A DNA stretch of 64,000 nucleotides from Microbacterium sp. 1.5R (lineage in GTDB: Bacteria; Actinomycetota; Actinomycetes; Actinomycetales; Microbacteriaceae): positions 1,178,001-1,242,000 of the forward strand of contig NZ_CP018151.1 in assembly GCF_001889265.1 (NCBI RefSeq). Reading direction: 5' to 3'. The position numbers were made by a program, and so were the translations under genes. The notes below the pieces were generated by a model. That model was not told where the DNA came from. It saw nothing but the letters and a program-made list of their open reading frames with translations, and did no database searches. Below are positions 56,601 to 64,000 of the stretch, one piece after another (within the stretch, counting starts at the first letter, position 1; the number at the start of each line of letters is the position of its first letter).

Positions 56601-56899
56601 AGCTCGCCGCATACCAGGTGGCGGTGCAGGAAGGACTCGTGGCGGGAGCGGATCCTGCGGCCCTCGCCGGCGCGCGCCTGGTCCTGGTCGCCAAGACCCT
56701 GGCCGGCAGCGATTTCCGCGTCGCGCACCAGCACACGCTCGCCGGTGAAGAGCGTGTCCAGTTCCTCGGGCGGATCGCGGAAGCCGCCCGAGGGATGTCG
56801 GCGGCGAGCTTCACGGCCCATGTCGAGGCTCACTGCGCGGATACGCAATGGCGAGTCCAGCCGTGCCGCATCCACACCGTCGCCGCGGTGAGCGCGTGA
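53666..56899 (+). CDS. adnA: AdnA subunit of the AdnAB helicase-nuclease
   Basis: AdnAB resects DNA double-strand breaks in actinobacteria. The 1077-residue protein has an N-terminal UvrD-like motor (Walker A GAPGTGKTRTL with Lys29; motif II LIDDAQEL, the DDAQ form usual in AdnA) and a C-terminal RecB-like nuclease with Asp960 and Lys962 in VVDLKTGKY, followed by HAQLAAYQ. The Fe-S cysteines of such nucleases seem incomplete: Cys793 (FEECEL), Cys1057 and Cys1067 are present, but the C-terminal spacing is C-x9-C rather than C-x2-C-x5-C. ATG 53666 lies 7 nt after TAGCGT, indicating a leaderless message. Overlaps adnB by GTGA. Confidence 0.93.
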   Translation: MTEDAAQNAVIGADASASGVIIGAPGTGKTRTLTERVVHLLDTAGMRPEQVLVLTPSRQAATALRDRIGVRIGQATPGPLARSLGSFAFQVVRGAMVREGAEPPALLTGADQDRLIAELLAGDAEDERIDWPQALSPAVRASKGFRSELRAFLAECVELGAQPDELRTSDVPAWSSVAEFLVEYRAVLDLARASHRDAADLLAEACTILRTAEPSALGPLADLRVVLIDDAQELTRGGIAVVEALRARGTAVLAFGDPDISSGAFRGASPELFAQLATALGEVHVLDVPHRQAPALTALTRTVTQAIGVSGRVDHRRAPEPVAAHSPGAPGDVSTFIAPSPHEELDRIAGVMREWHLVDDVPWDRIAVIAHDTRQVTQLDAELAAREIPTRAAGVQRPLGSEPIVRDIVGIVRLALTPAEARTPQDWEEALRTPFGGMDAIGLRRLRARLRHIELDLGGSTPARELLRQALASPDHFTLIDAQESRLAARFAATIADVAAAAADGETIHDLLWRVWDQARAVDGRKLQIAWREMSLQTSGAETARALDALVSLFGAAKRFVERTPNEKPEVFVRDILDSEVPEDSLSSPDRPGRVTLLTPATALGTEFDAVVVAGVQDGIWPNVRLRGGMLQSWRLADALLASRTGTAEHPPEALDRRRAALHDELRLFVRAISRSRSRLLITAVDDDDMTPSAFFGFLPPPDPPELHASAEHPLTLRGLVARHRRVLTTSSVRAARDHASAQLAVLAREGVPGADPDEWYGVTPPTTDAPLHDLAVDAARVSPSRMESFEECELNWAVSALGGDTVMPPSAGIGTIIHEAMEQVPDGELDRLRDVLAEHWPELDFETAWIGRKERRRADLYIDRLHSYLSDVSDEGGRVIAGEVEFRFAVEVPEQEGIAPGVRVASVDGDPHPHHAIVHGFIDRVEAYTAGGGEHAKARGQKWTRMADAQSGERVVVVDLKTGKYEPESEQKVADHAQLAAYQVAVQEGLVAGADPAALAGARLVLVAKTLAGSDFRVAHQHTLAGEERVQFLGRIAEAARGMSAASFTAHVEAHCADTQWRVQPCRIHTVAAVSA

Positions 56900-59800
56900 C
56901 GGCGTGGACGGGAGCGGGGAACGGGATCTCTGCTCTGGACGTCGCCGCCGCGCTCGGTCTCCCCGCACCGACGGAGGCCCAGCAGCGGGTGATCGAGTCG
57001 CCACCGGCACCGGCTTTGGTGGTCGCGGGCGCGGGCAGCGGAAAGACCGAGACGATGGCCGGCCGCGTCGTCTGGCTGGTCGCGAACGGGCATGTGCGAC
57101 GCGATCAGATCCTCGGCCTGACCTTCACGCGCAAGGCCGCGGGTGAGCTCGCGGAACGCATCGGCGTCCGTCTGGCGCTCATCGACGAATACGGGAGACG
57201 AGGACTGCTGCCGCACCTGCCCGAGATCGTGGCGAGCGGTGCCCTCGATCGGGTGTCGAGAGCCGCGAACGCCAGACAGCGCGAGGTCGTCCGATCGCAG
57301 GTGCTCGACGAGCTCGCCGCACGTTTCGGCACCGGGGCGGTCTCGACCCCCCGTTCGGCCGAGGATCTGTTGATCCGTCCGAAGGTCTCGACCTACAACG
57401 CGTTCGCGGATGGCATCGTGCGCGAGCACGCGGCGCGCATCGGCCGCGACTCCGACGTCGCCATGCTCAGCCAGGCCGCATCCTGGATGCTCGTGCGCGA
57501 CGTGGTGCTGCGCGCCGACCTGCCGGAGCTGGAGGAGATCGACCGGTCGGTGGCGGGGGTGGTCGACGCGGTTCAGAGATTGGCCGGCGACTCGCTCGAT
57601 CACCGGGTCGATCTCGACCGCGCCGATCGCATCGCGCTGCGCCAGGCCGAGGCGTTCGAGCCGTACCTCAGCAACGCGGAGGTCGCGACCGCGGCTGCGA
57701 ACCTGCGCGCTCTTCCCGCTCTGTCCGTCCTGGTGCGCGATTACATCGCCGAGAAGGAGCGCCGCGGAGTGCTGGACTTCGCCGACCAGGTCAGCGGCGC
57801 CTACGACATCGTGGAGTCGTCTCCCGACGTGCGCGAGGACCTGCGGCAGCAGCATCAGGTGGTGCTGCTGGACGAATACCAGGACACCTCGGTGATCCAG
57901 ACGCAGTTCCTCGCCCGACTCTTCCGCGACACCGCGGTGATGGCGGTCGGGGATCCGCACCAGTCGATCTACGGATGGCGAGGCGCCAGCGCGGACAATC
58001 TGCACGCCTTCGCGCGCACCTTCTCCGAACACGAGAGCGTCGGCAACTACAGTCTGATGACGAGCTGGCGCAACGACCGGAGCATCCTCGGTGTCGCCAA
58101 CCGCATCCTCGGTCCGCTGCGCAGGCCCGGATTGGATGTGCCACCGCTCGAGTCTCGTCCCGGCGCCGGCCCCGGAGCGGTCGAGATGAGCTTCCCGCTC
58201 ACCGTCGATGACGAGGCTCGCGCGGTCGCCGAATGGTTCGCGGCGCGTCGCGCGGAGCACGACGACCTCGCGAAGCCGCATACCGGAGCGGTGCTGTTCC
58301 GGTCGAAGCGGCACATGCAGACGTTCGCGGCGGCCCTTGCCGCAGAAGGGATTCCGCACCGCATCCTGGGGCTCGGGGGACTCCTGGCGACCCCCGAGGT
58401 CGTCGATGTCGTGTCGACGCTGCGCGTGCTGCACGATCCGACGGCGGGCTCTGCGTTGATCAGGCTCCTCGTCGGTCCTCGATTCTCCGTCGGTGTCGCC
58501 GACATGGCGGCGTTGCAGCAGCTCGCGGCGGAGCTCTCCCGTCGGGACAGCGGGCTGCTGCCGCTGGACGACGAGCTCCGCAAACGCATCCGCGCGTCAC
58601 GGGGGGCGGACGAGGCGCTGTCGATCATCGACGCCGTCGACGTGCTCCGCGGTCTCAGCGACGACTACCGCCTTCTCGCCGGGATCACGCCGGACGGGCG
58701 TTCTCGCATCCGTGCCGCGGGCGAGATGCTCGAACGCCTCCGACGGGCGTCGTCGCTTCCGCTTCCCGATCTGCTGAGGCTGATCGAGCTCGAGCTGCGT
58801 TTGGACATCGAGCTCGCAGCGAACGAGACCAGAGGGCCGGCGCGTATCGCGGCGACGCAGCTGCGCGCGTTCACTGACGAGGTCCGGTCGTTCCTCGCCG
58901 CAGACGAACGGGGGACCATCTCGAGTCTCCTCGCCTGGTTGGAGAAGGCCGAGAGCACGGACGAGCTGGTGCCGCGGCCCGAGCCGCCCGAACCCGGGGT
59001 CGTCCAGCTTCTGACGATCCACGGATCCAAGGGGCTGGAGTGGGATGCGGTCGCCGTCGTCCGCATGGTCGAGGGCGAACTGCCGTCGCGCCCGACGGAC
59101 ACCTCAGGATGGTTCGGCTTCGGAGTGCTGCCGTTCGCTCTGCGAGGCGACAGCGCGGCCCTGCCGACCTTCAGTTGGATAGCGCCCTCGGACGAAGAGC
59201 TCGATGCGGCGAAGCGGCAGAAGGCAGGTATCGCATCGCTGACCAGCAGGAGCAAGACAGCGCCGGGCGCGATCACGGTCTTCAAGGACGCCTACCGCGA
59301 GTATCAGCAGGAGGAGGAGCGTCGACTCGCCTACGTCGCCGTCACCAGGGCGCGCAGTCATCTGCTTCTGACCGGGGCCCACTGGGCGGGGCAGAAGCAG
59401 CCGAAGAAGCCGAGCCCCTATCTGACCGAGGCGATGGAGATTCTCGGAATCGCTCCGATCGAGCCCGTGGATCCGGACGAGAACCCCTACGACGGCCCCG
59501 GCGCAACGCTCACCTGGCCTCTCGACCCGCTCGGCGCTCGGCGTGGAGTCGTCGAGGCAGCCGCCGCTGCCGTGCGCGCGGCAGCCGACGGGGAGCCGGA
59601 GGCCGCTCCCGAACTGGCGCGTCTGCTCGCCGAGCGCGCCGCCCGATTGCGTGGCACCGACGCATCACCGCCCACCCGGGTGCCGGCCTCCCGCTTCAAG
59701 GACTACGTCACCGATTTCACCGGCACCGTGTCTTCCATCGTCCGTCCGATGCCTGAGCGGCCGTATCGGCAGACCCGGCTGGGCACGCTGTTCCACGCAT

Positions 59801-60342
59801 GGGTCGAGCGGCGGAGCGAACTCGTCGGCGTCGGTCAGCGCGTCGACGAGGCGCTGTGGGAGGTCGACGAGGATGATCTCTCGTTCGTCGAGACCGTCGG
59901 CGGAGCGGAGGTCTCGTCCGCCGACGCCGCCGACCTCGAGACCCTGCAGTCGATCTTCGAGGCCAGCGAGTGGGGAGCGCTCAAGCCCATCGCGGTCGAG
60001 ATCGAGATCGACTTCGCGCTGGGTGGCGCTGTGCCGGGTGACGAACGCCATATCGTCATCTGCAAACTCGACGCGGTCTATCGACGCGAAGATCGCGGCG
60101 GGCGCATCGAGATCGTCGACTGGAAGACGGGCAAGGCCCCACGCACACCTCGGGAACGGGAGGAGCGGATGCTGCAGCTCGCGCTCTACCGTCTCGCCTA
60201 CCACCGTCGTTTCGGAGTGCCCCTGGAGGAGATCGACGTGGCGCTGTACTACGTCGCGGACGACCTCGTCATCCGCGGTGCTCGCGTCTACTCCGAGTCG
60301 GAGCTCTTCCAGCGCTGGAGCGCTGCTCGGGCAGCCCGCTGA
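56896..60342 (+). CDS. adnB: AdnB subunit of the AdnAB helicase-nuclease
   Basis: The main motor and second nuclease of AdnAB, 1148 residues. Walker A is VVAGAGSGKTETM with Lys50, motif II is LLDEYQDTS (Asp326-Glu327), motif III GDPHQSIYGWRGA, and motif V TIHGSKGLEWDAV. The C-terminal nuclease has Asp1075 and Lys1077 in IVDWKTGKAP, then LQLALYRLAY. GTG 56896 overlaps the adnA stop. The last 55 bp overlap the 3' end of the convergent phosphotransferase gene. The order adnA-adnB and later uvrD2 is conserved in mycobacteria. Confidence 0.95.
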   Translation: MTAWTGAGNGISALDVAAALGLPAPTEAQQRVIESPPAPALVVAGAGSGKTETMAGRVVWLVANGHVRRDQILGLTFTRKAAGELAERIGVRLALIDEYGRRGLLPHLPEIVASGALDRVSRAANARQREVVRSQVLDELAARFGTGAVSTPRSAEDLLIRPKVSTYNAFADGIVREHAARIGRDSDVAMLSQAASWMLVRDVVLRADLPELEEIDRSVAGVVDAVQRLAGDSLDHRVDLDRADRIALRQAEAFEPYLSNAEVATAAANLRALPALSVLVRDYIAEKERRGVLDFADQVSGAYDIVESSPDVREDLRQQHQVVLLDEYQDTSVIQTQFLARLFRDTAVMAVGDPHQSIYGWRGASADNLHAFARTFSEHESVGNYSLMTSWRNDRSILGVANRILGPLRRPGLDVPPLESRPGAGPGAVEMSFPLTVDDEARAVAEWFAARRAEHDDLAKPHTGAVLFRSKRHMQTFAAALAAEGIPHRILGLGGLLATPEVVDVVSTLRVLHDPTAGSALIRLLVGPRFSVGVADMAALQQLAAELSRRDSGLLPLDDELRKRIRASRGADEALSIIDAVDVLRGLSDDYRLLAGITPDGRSRIRAAGEMLERLRRASSLPLPDLLRLIELELRLDIELAANETRGPARIAATQLRAFTDEVRSFLAADERGTISSLLAWLEKAESTDELVPRPEPPEPGVVQLLTIHGSKGLEWDAVAVVRMVEGELPSRPTDTSGWFGFGVLPFALRGDSAALPTFSWIAPSDEELDAAKRQKAGIASLTSRSKTAPGAITVFKDAYREYQQEEERRLAYVAVTRARSHLLLTGAHWAGQKQPKKPSPYLTEAMEILGIAPIEPVDPDENPYDGPGATLTWPLDPLGARRGVVEAAAAAVRAAADGEPEAAPELARLLAERAARLRGTDASPPTRVPASRFKDYVTDFTGTVSSIVRPMPERPYRQTRLGTLFHAWVERRSELVGVGQRVDEALWEVDEDDLSFVETVGGAEVSSADAADLETLQSIFEASEWGALKPIAVEIEIDFALGGAVPGDERHIVICKLDAVYRREDRGGRIEIVDWKTGKAPRTPREREERMLQLALYRLAYHRRFGVPLEEIDVALYYVADDLVIRGARVYSESELFQRWSAARAAR

Positions 60343-61637
60343 GCCTCGTCCTCCGGCGATCCCTCGTCTGAGCCGTCCGCTCGCTCAGTCCGCGCCGGGT
60401 CATCGACCGGGCGTCGCTCCGCGGTGGGCTCCTGCGCGGTGTGCCTGCGCACGCCTGAAAGATCTTCCGTCTCGAGACCACCGACCTCGAGACGACGAGC
60501 GGCGTCCGCGGCGGCGTCGCTGAGATCGCTCGTCGCCTGATCGTCGGCATCGCCATCAGGACCGTCGGCGTCGTCGTCGCGCCACAGCTCGTTCGGGTTG
60601 TACGCGTCGGTCTGCATCGACGTGTCGGCCCCCGCCGAGGCGCGTGCCGGCACTCTGTCGAGCGCGTCCAGGGCGGACTCGACGCCCTCGTTGCGCGACG
60701 CGATCACGCCGAGATCGTCGCTGTGCAATCCTTCGGCGAGTGCCTCGAGAAGGGCGGCGGCGTCGTCGACGATGTCGGGTCGGTGCAAGGAGTCGCCGTG
60801 GACGAGCCATCGGGCGAATTCGAGCTCGGCGAGCAGGCGTGCGCGCACCTCGAGAGCGCCGTCCGGCCCGCGGTCGGCGGCCCGAGCGTACGCGGCATGG
60901 ACGTCGTGCGCCGCATCAGGGGCGGTGGACAGCCACGACAGATCGATCGCCGGATCTCCGACGGAGAGCGAATGCCAGCCGATGAGTCCGGTGACCTCGG
61001 GACCGAGATCCGGGTCGTCCCGGAAGATGAAGGAGGTCGACTGCACGCCGCCCAGCACGACCGTCGATTCGAACCGCCAGAGATCGTCGTCGGCGACGGC
61101 GTCGCGCCATCGCACCGTGAGCCGCGCGGGGACGCGCCCGGTCGATGCCGCGGAGTCGATCAGTCGAGCGAGTTCGTCGCGGCTCTCCTGCGCAGACCGC
61201 GTCGTCAACCCGGCGCCTCTCACGACCGAGGTGGGCAGGGAGTGCACTGCCGCGATCGCCGCACCCATCGATTCGGCGGCGCCACGGCCGGCCGGCACCA
61301 TCGCCGCCTCGATCTGGAATCCGGGCAGCAGCTCCGTCACGAGCGCGCGGGCGTCTGCGAGTCGCGTCTCGCCGATGTATTCCGGGGCTCGGAAGGGGAG
61401 CATTGCCCGCGCACCGGCCGTCAGAGCCCGCAGCGCGAGGGCCTCGGCGGCCAGCTCGCGTGAGGTCTCGTCGTCATCGGCGACACGGATCGCGAGCTCG
61501 CGCCCGTCTGCGAGAGTGGCGACCGCGGAGTCGAAGCGTCCGTCACCGTCGGCGCTGAGCGTGCGGGCCCCGATCACCTCGGCGCCGGGCAGTGCGGCAG
61601 TCACCGCCGCGGCTAGAGTGAATGGAGAGCGTCCCAT
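60288..61637 (-). CDS. Phosphotransferase (macrolide 2'-phosphotransferase-like/APH fold)
   Basis: A 449-residue protein with an APH-type kinase core (about residues 1-310). GLIGWHSLSVGDPAIDLSWLST corresponds to the metal-binding loop with an altered DFG-like position. The usual HGDxxxxN catalytic loop is replaced by RWRDAVADDDLWRF, so activity is doubtful. The C-terminal ~120 residues are Asp/Glu/Arg-rich and disordered-looking. ATG 61637 follows TACCCT by 6 nt with GGAGGC between. Stop TAG at 60288 overlaps adnB, antisense. No resistance role can be claimed. Confidence 0.75.
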   Translation of the reverse strand: MGRSPFTLAAAVTAALPGAEVIGARTLSADGDGRFDSAVATLADGRELAIRVADDDETSRELAAEALALRALTAGARAMLPFRAPEYIGETRLADARALVTELLPGFQIEAAMVPAGRGAAESMGAAIAAVHSLPTSVVRGAGLTTRSAQESRDELARLIDSAASTGRVPARLTVRWRDAVADDDLWRFESTVVLGGVQSTSFIFRDDPDLGPEVTGLIGWHSLSVGDPAIDLSWLSTAPDAAHDVHAAYARAADRGPDGALEVRARLLAELEFARWLVHGDSLHRPDIVDDAAALLEALAEGLHSDDLGVIASRNEGVESALDALDRVPARASAGADTSMQTDAYNPNELWRDDDADGPDGDADDQATSDLSDAAADAARRLEVGGLETEDLSGVRRHTAQEPTAERRPVDDPARTERADGSDEGSPEDEAQRAARAALQRWKSSDSE

Positions 61638-61702
61638 GCCTCCAGGGTAGGTGGACGTGGGGGTGGTCCAGCTTCCGCCACGCCCGTGAGAGAGGGAGAC
61701 CG

Positions 61703-62602
61703 ATGATCGCCGGCAGCAGCACATCCCTCGATCGCGCAGCGGATCTGCGGGTCGAACCCGGAGTCCTCGATCGTCTGCGCGCCGACGAGGCGACGCGGGT
61801 CATCGCCGTACGAGACGGCCGCGTGCGCATTTCGGGCGCCGACCTCGAATCGGCCACGCTGCTGCGGGTTCCCGCCGGCGAGATCGTCGATGCGACCTGG
61901 GCGCTCCTCGGGCGCGAAGGTGACGGTACCGCCGTGCTTCTCGCCGTTCTGCAGCCCGAGGGCGACACCGTCGACACCGCACCCGACGAGGTGTGGCTGG
62001 GACTCCGCGACCTCGGCGCGCGTCTCGGCTCGGGTGACACGGAGCTGCTCATCGAGGCGCTCGCGCTGGGAGGCTGGCTGCGGGACGCACCGTTCTGCCC
62101 CCGATGCGGCGGAGGGACGGAGCTGCGCCAGGCCGGATGGTCGCGCCGCTGCCTCGTCTGCGGTCGCGAGCACTTCCCTCGGACGGACCCAGCCGTCATC
62201 GTCGCGGTGGAGAGCTCTGACGGCGAACGGCTCCTGCTCGGGGCGAACGCCAACTGGGGCGGCCGGATGTACTCCTGCTTCGCCGGATTCACCGAGGCGG
62301 GCGAGTCGTTGGAGTCGACCGTGCATCGTGAGCTCGAGGAGGAATCCGGCGTTCGGCTGGCCTCGCTGCGTTACGTCTCGTCTCAGCCGTGGCCCTTCCC
62401 TCGCTCGCTCATGCTCGGCTTCCGTGCCGTCGCTCTGGATGAGCACGAGCTGCGGCCCGACGGGGAGGAGATCATCGACGTCCGCTGGTTCACCCGTGAC
62501 GAGATCAGGTCCGCTCTCGCCGGTGACGGACCCGTCGGCCTCCCGGGACCCGCGTCCATCGCCCGCGCACTGATCCTCGACTGGTTCGAGGAGCGCGCGT
62601 GA
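61703..62602 (+). CDS. nudC: NAD+ diphosphatase NudC
   Basis: Zinc Nudix hydrolase that cuts NADH/NAD+ to NMN(H) and AMP; relatives also remove NAD caps from RNA. The 299-residue protein has the Cys4 zinc site (FCPRCGGG and CLVCGREHFPRTDP), the Nudix box GFTEAGESLESTVHRELEEESG with all catalytic glutamates, and the NudC signature SQPWPFPRSLMLGF. AGAGGGAGA precedes the ATG. Stop overlaps the uvrD2 GTG. In contrast to NrtR at 3631-4347, its Nudix box is intact. Confidence 0.96.
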   Translation: MIAGSSTSLDRAADLRVEPGVLDRLRADEATRVIAVRDGRVRISGADLESATLLRVPAGEIVDATWALLGREGDGTAVLLAVLQPEGDTVDTAPDEVWLGLRDLGARLGSGDTELLIEALALGGWLRDAPFCPRCGGGTELRQAGWSRRCLVCGREHFPRTDPAVIVAVESSDGERLLLGANANWGGRMYSCFAGFTEAGESLESTVHRELEEESGVRLASLRYVSSQPWPFPRSLMLGFRAVALDEHELRPDGEEIIDVRWFTRDEIRSALAGDGPVGLPGPASIARALILDWFEERA

Positions 62603-64000
62603 GCGCGCTCGAAGCCCTCGACGATCGACAGCGGGAGGCGGCATCCGTGCTGCGCGGTCCCGTCGCCGTGCTCGCAGGTGCGGGAACCGGGAAGACCCGA
62701 GTGATCACCCACCGGATCGCCCATGGCGTCGACACCGGTGCATACTCGCCGTCGCGCGTCATGGCGGTGACCTTCACGGCCAAGGCCGCGGGCGAGCTCA
62801 GGGGTCGTCTGCGCGCGCTCGGCGTCGAGGGCGTGGCCGCGCGGACGTTCCATGCCGCCGCCCTCGCCCAGCTGAACTTCTTCTGGCCCACACTGGCCGG
62901 ATCACCCGCTCCGTCGATCATCGACAACAAGGTGAGGCTGCTCGGCCAGGCTGCCGACGCGATGCGACTGCGGCCGAGCACCGCGACGCTTCGCGACCTC
63001 GCCTCGGAGATCGAATGGCGCAAGGTGTCGATGTTGTCGATCGAACAGCACGCGTCGCTCGGCCGCACGTTGAGCGGCGTCGACTCCGCTCAGTTCGTCG
63101 AACTGCAGCAGCGCTATGAGGCGCTGAAGGACGAGCGGCGCCAACTCGATTTCGAGGACGTGCTGCTGGCCTGCGCCGGGATGCTCGAGGCCGAACCTCG
63201 CGTCGCAGCGTCCGTGCACGAGCAGTATCGGCATTTCACGGTCGACGAGTACCAGGACGTCTCTCCGCTCCAGAACCGCCTGCTCGAACTCTGGTTGGGC
63301 GATCGCAAGGACATCTGCGTCGTCGGTGACGCGAGTCAGACCATCTACTCGTTCGCCGGCGCCGAACAGCGATTCCTCCTCGAGTTCGAGCGGCGGCATC
63401 CCGATGCCACGGTCGTGCGTCTCGAGACCAACTACCGTTCGCAGGCCCCGATCCTCGAAGCGGCGAACGCCCTGATGAAGGGGCGGCCGGGCGCCCTCGA
63501 ACTCGTCCCGGCGAGAGAGACGTTCAACGCGGATTCGCCCACGGTCACGGCGTACGACTCCGAGCGCGACGAGGCAGAGGGGATCGCCGCCGCCGTGGCG
63601 GCGCGGATCGAGTCAGGGGCGTCGCCCTCAGAGATCGCCGTGCTCTACCGGGCTCATGCGCAGTCCGCGGTGCTGCAGCAGGCGCTCGCCGCCGAGGGCA
63701 TCGCGACATCGGTGCTGGGTGGAACCCGGTTCTTCGCGATGCCCGAGGTGCGACAGGCGATCCTGGCCCTGCGGGCCGCCGCGGTCGCGCCGACCGAGCA
63801 CGGTTTCCTGCCCGGGGTCCAGAGGGTCCTCCGCGAGCTCGGTCTCTCCGACGAGCCACCGGCGGCCGGGGGAGCTCAGCGCGACGGCTGGGAGGCTCGG
63901 CGGGCGATTCTGCGTCTCGCCGAAGACGCCGGACCCGATGAGACCCTGCGCACCTTCAGTGACGCGCTCATGGCGCGCGCGAAGGACCAGCACGAGCCCA
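62599..64000 (+). CDS. uvrD2: UvrD2-type superfamily 1A DNA helicase, 5' part only
   Basis: ATP-dependent 3'-5' DNA helicase; only the first 467 codons are in the window. Motifs visible are VLAGAGTGKTRV (Walker A), FTAKAAGELR (Ia), RTFHAAALAQ, FTVDEYQDVS (II), GDASQTIYSFAGAE (III) and LETNYRS (IV). The C-terminal HRDC and Cys4 regions known from mycobacterial UvrD2 cannot be checked. GTG 62599 overlaps the nudC stop as GTGA. The conserved neighbourhood adnA-adnB, phosphotransferase, nudC, uvrD2 supports the UvrD2 name over UvrD1 or PcrA. Confidence 0.88.
   Translation, partial: MSALEALDDRQREAASVLRGPVAVLAGAGTGKTRVITHRIAHGVDTGAYSPSRVMAVTFTAKAAGELRGRLRALGVEGVAARTFHAAALAQLNFFWPTLAGSPAPSIIDNKVRLLGQAADAMRLRPSTATLRDLASEIEWRKVSMLSIEQHASLGRTLSGVDSAQFVELQQRYEALKDERRQLDFEDVLLACAGMLEAEPRVAASVHEQYRHFTVDEYQDVSPLQNRLLELWLGDRKDICVVGDASQTIYSFAGAEQRFLLEFERRHPDATVVRLETNYRSQAPILEAANALMKGRPGALELVPARETFNADSPTVTAYDSERDEAEGIAAAVAARIESGASPSEIAVLYRAHAQSAVLQQALAAEGIATSVLGGTRFFAMPEVRQAILALRAAAVAPTEHGFLPGVQRVLRELGLSDEPPAAGGAQRDGWEARRAILRLAEDAGPDETLRTFSDALMARAKDQHEP

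Overview
The window is an ordinary-looking stretch of chromosome from a high-GC Gram-positive actinobacterium, most likely a Microbacterium or close Microbacteriaceae relative. The base composition is strongly GC-rich. The gene order is also actinobacterial: adnA-adnB, a phosphotransferase, nudC and uvrD2; O-methyltransferase, tatB, mrp, DUF1003 and PRC/MgtE_N/CBS; fdxA next to dapC; and DUF3117 and DUF3107 proteins. Many genes have a TANNNT box only 6-7 nt before the start codon, the arrangement of leaderless actinobacterial transcripts. I see no rRNA, tRNA, CRISPR array, insertion sequence, integrase or phage gene. Both window edges cut genes (nadC on the left, uvrD2 on the right).

Layout. 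1-4347 (minus): nrtR-nadA-nadB-nadC, de novo NAD synthesis under a Nudix-type regulator. 4348-4590: a compact divergent control region with a perfect 17-bp inverted repeat. 4591-9983: a five-gene ABC importer of the dipeptide/oligosaccharide class. 9984-14812: terminator, tandem glycine riboswitch and gcvT-gcvH-gcvP. 15038-20310: a second, oligopeptide-type ABC importer with fused ATPases. 20313-25927: a small membrane protein, a CPBP-family protein, typA, a secreted lysozyme-fold protein and glutaminase. 25956-29254: an MFS exporter, an XRE-cupin regulator and the azlCD amino-acid exporter. 29290-32676: a membrane protein, fdxA, dapC and citrate synthase. 32688-38423: an SRPBCC protein, a DEAD-box helicase, dapD and dapE (divergent), a membrane glycosyltransferase and DUF3117. 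38515-43071: O-methyltransferase, tatB, a YcxB-like protein, mrp, DUF1003 and PRC-MgtE_N-CBS. 43173-50459: a stress-type protein, a DUF4870 protein, hydrolases, a kinase-fold protein, pepP and PHP/EEP phosphoesterases. 50533-64000: a second DEAD-box helicase, a ferritin-like protein, DUF3107, AdnA-AdnB, a phosphotransferase, NudC and UvrD2.

How the parts fit. NAD synthesis (nadABC, NrtR) and NAD pyrophosphate hydrolysis (nudC) both occur. Amino-acid and nitrogen handling dominates the first half: two peptide-type importers, glycine cleavage, glutaminase and branched-chain amino acid export. dapC, dapD and dapE supply diaminopimelate for lysine and possibly the wall. The last quarter is a DNA double-strand-break processing block (AdnAB, UvrD2).

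I found no convincing novel multi-gene system. The most informative signals are regulatory: the inverted repeat over the promoter at 4467-4507, the glycine riboswitch with a readable expression platform, a 66-bp duplicated operator-like block before azlC, strong hairpins inside or between transporter genes, and a recurring TANNNT-GGAG-start arrangement.
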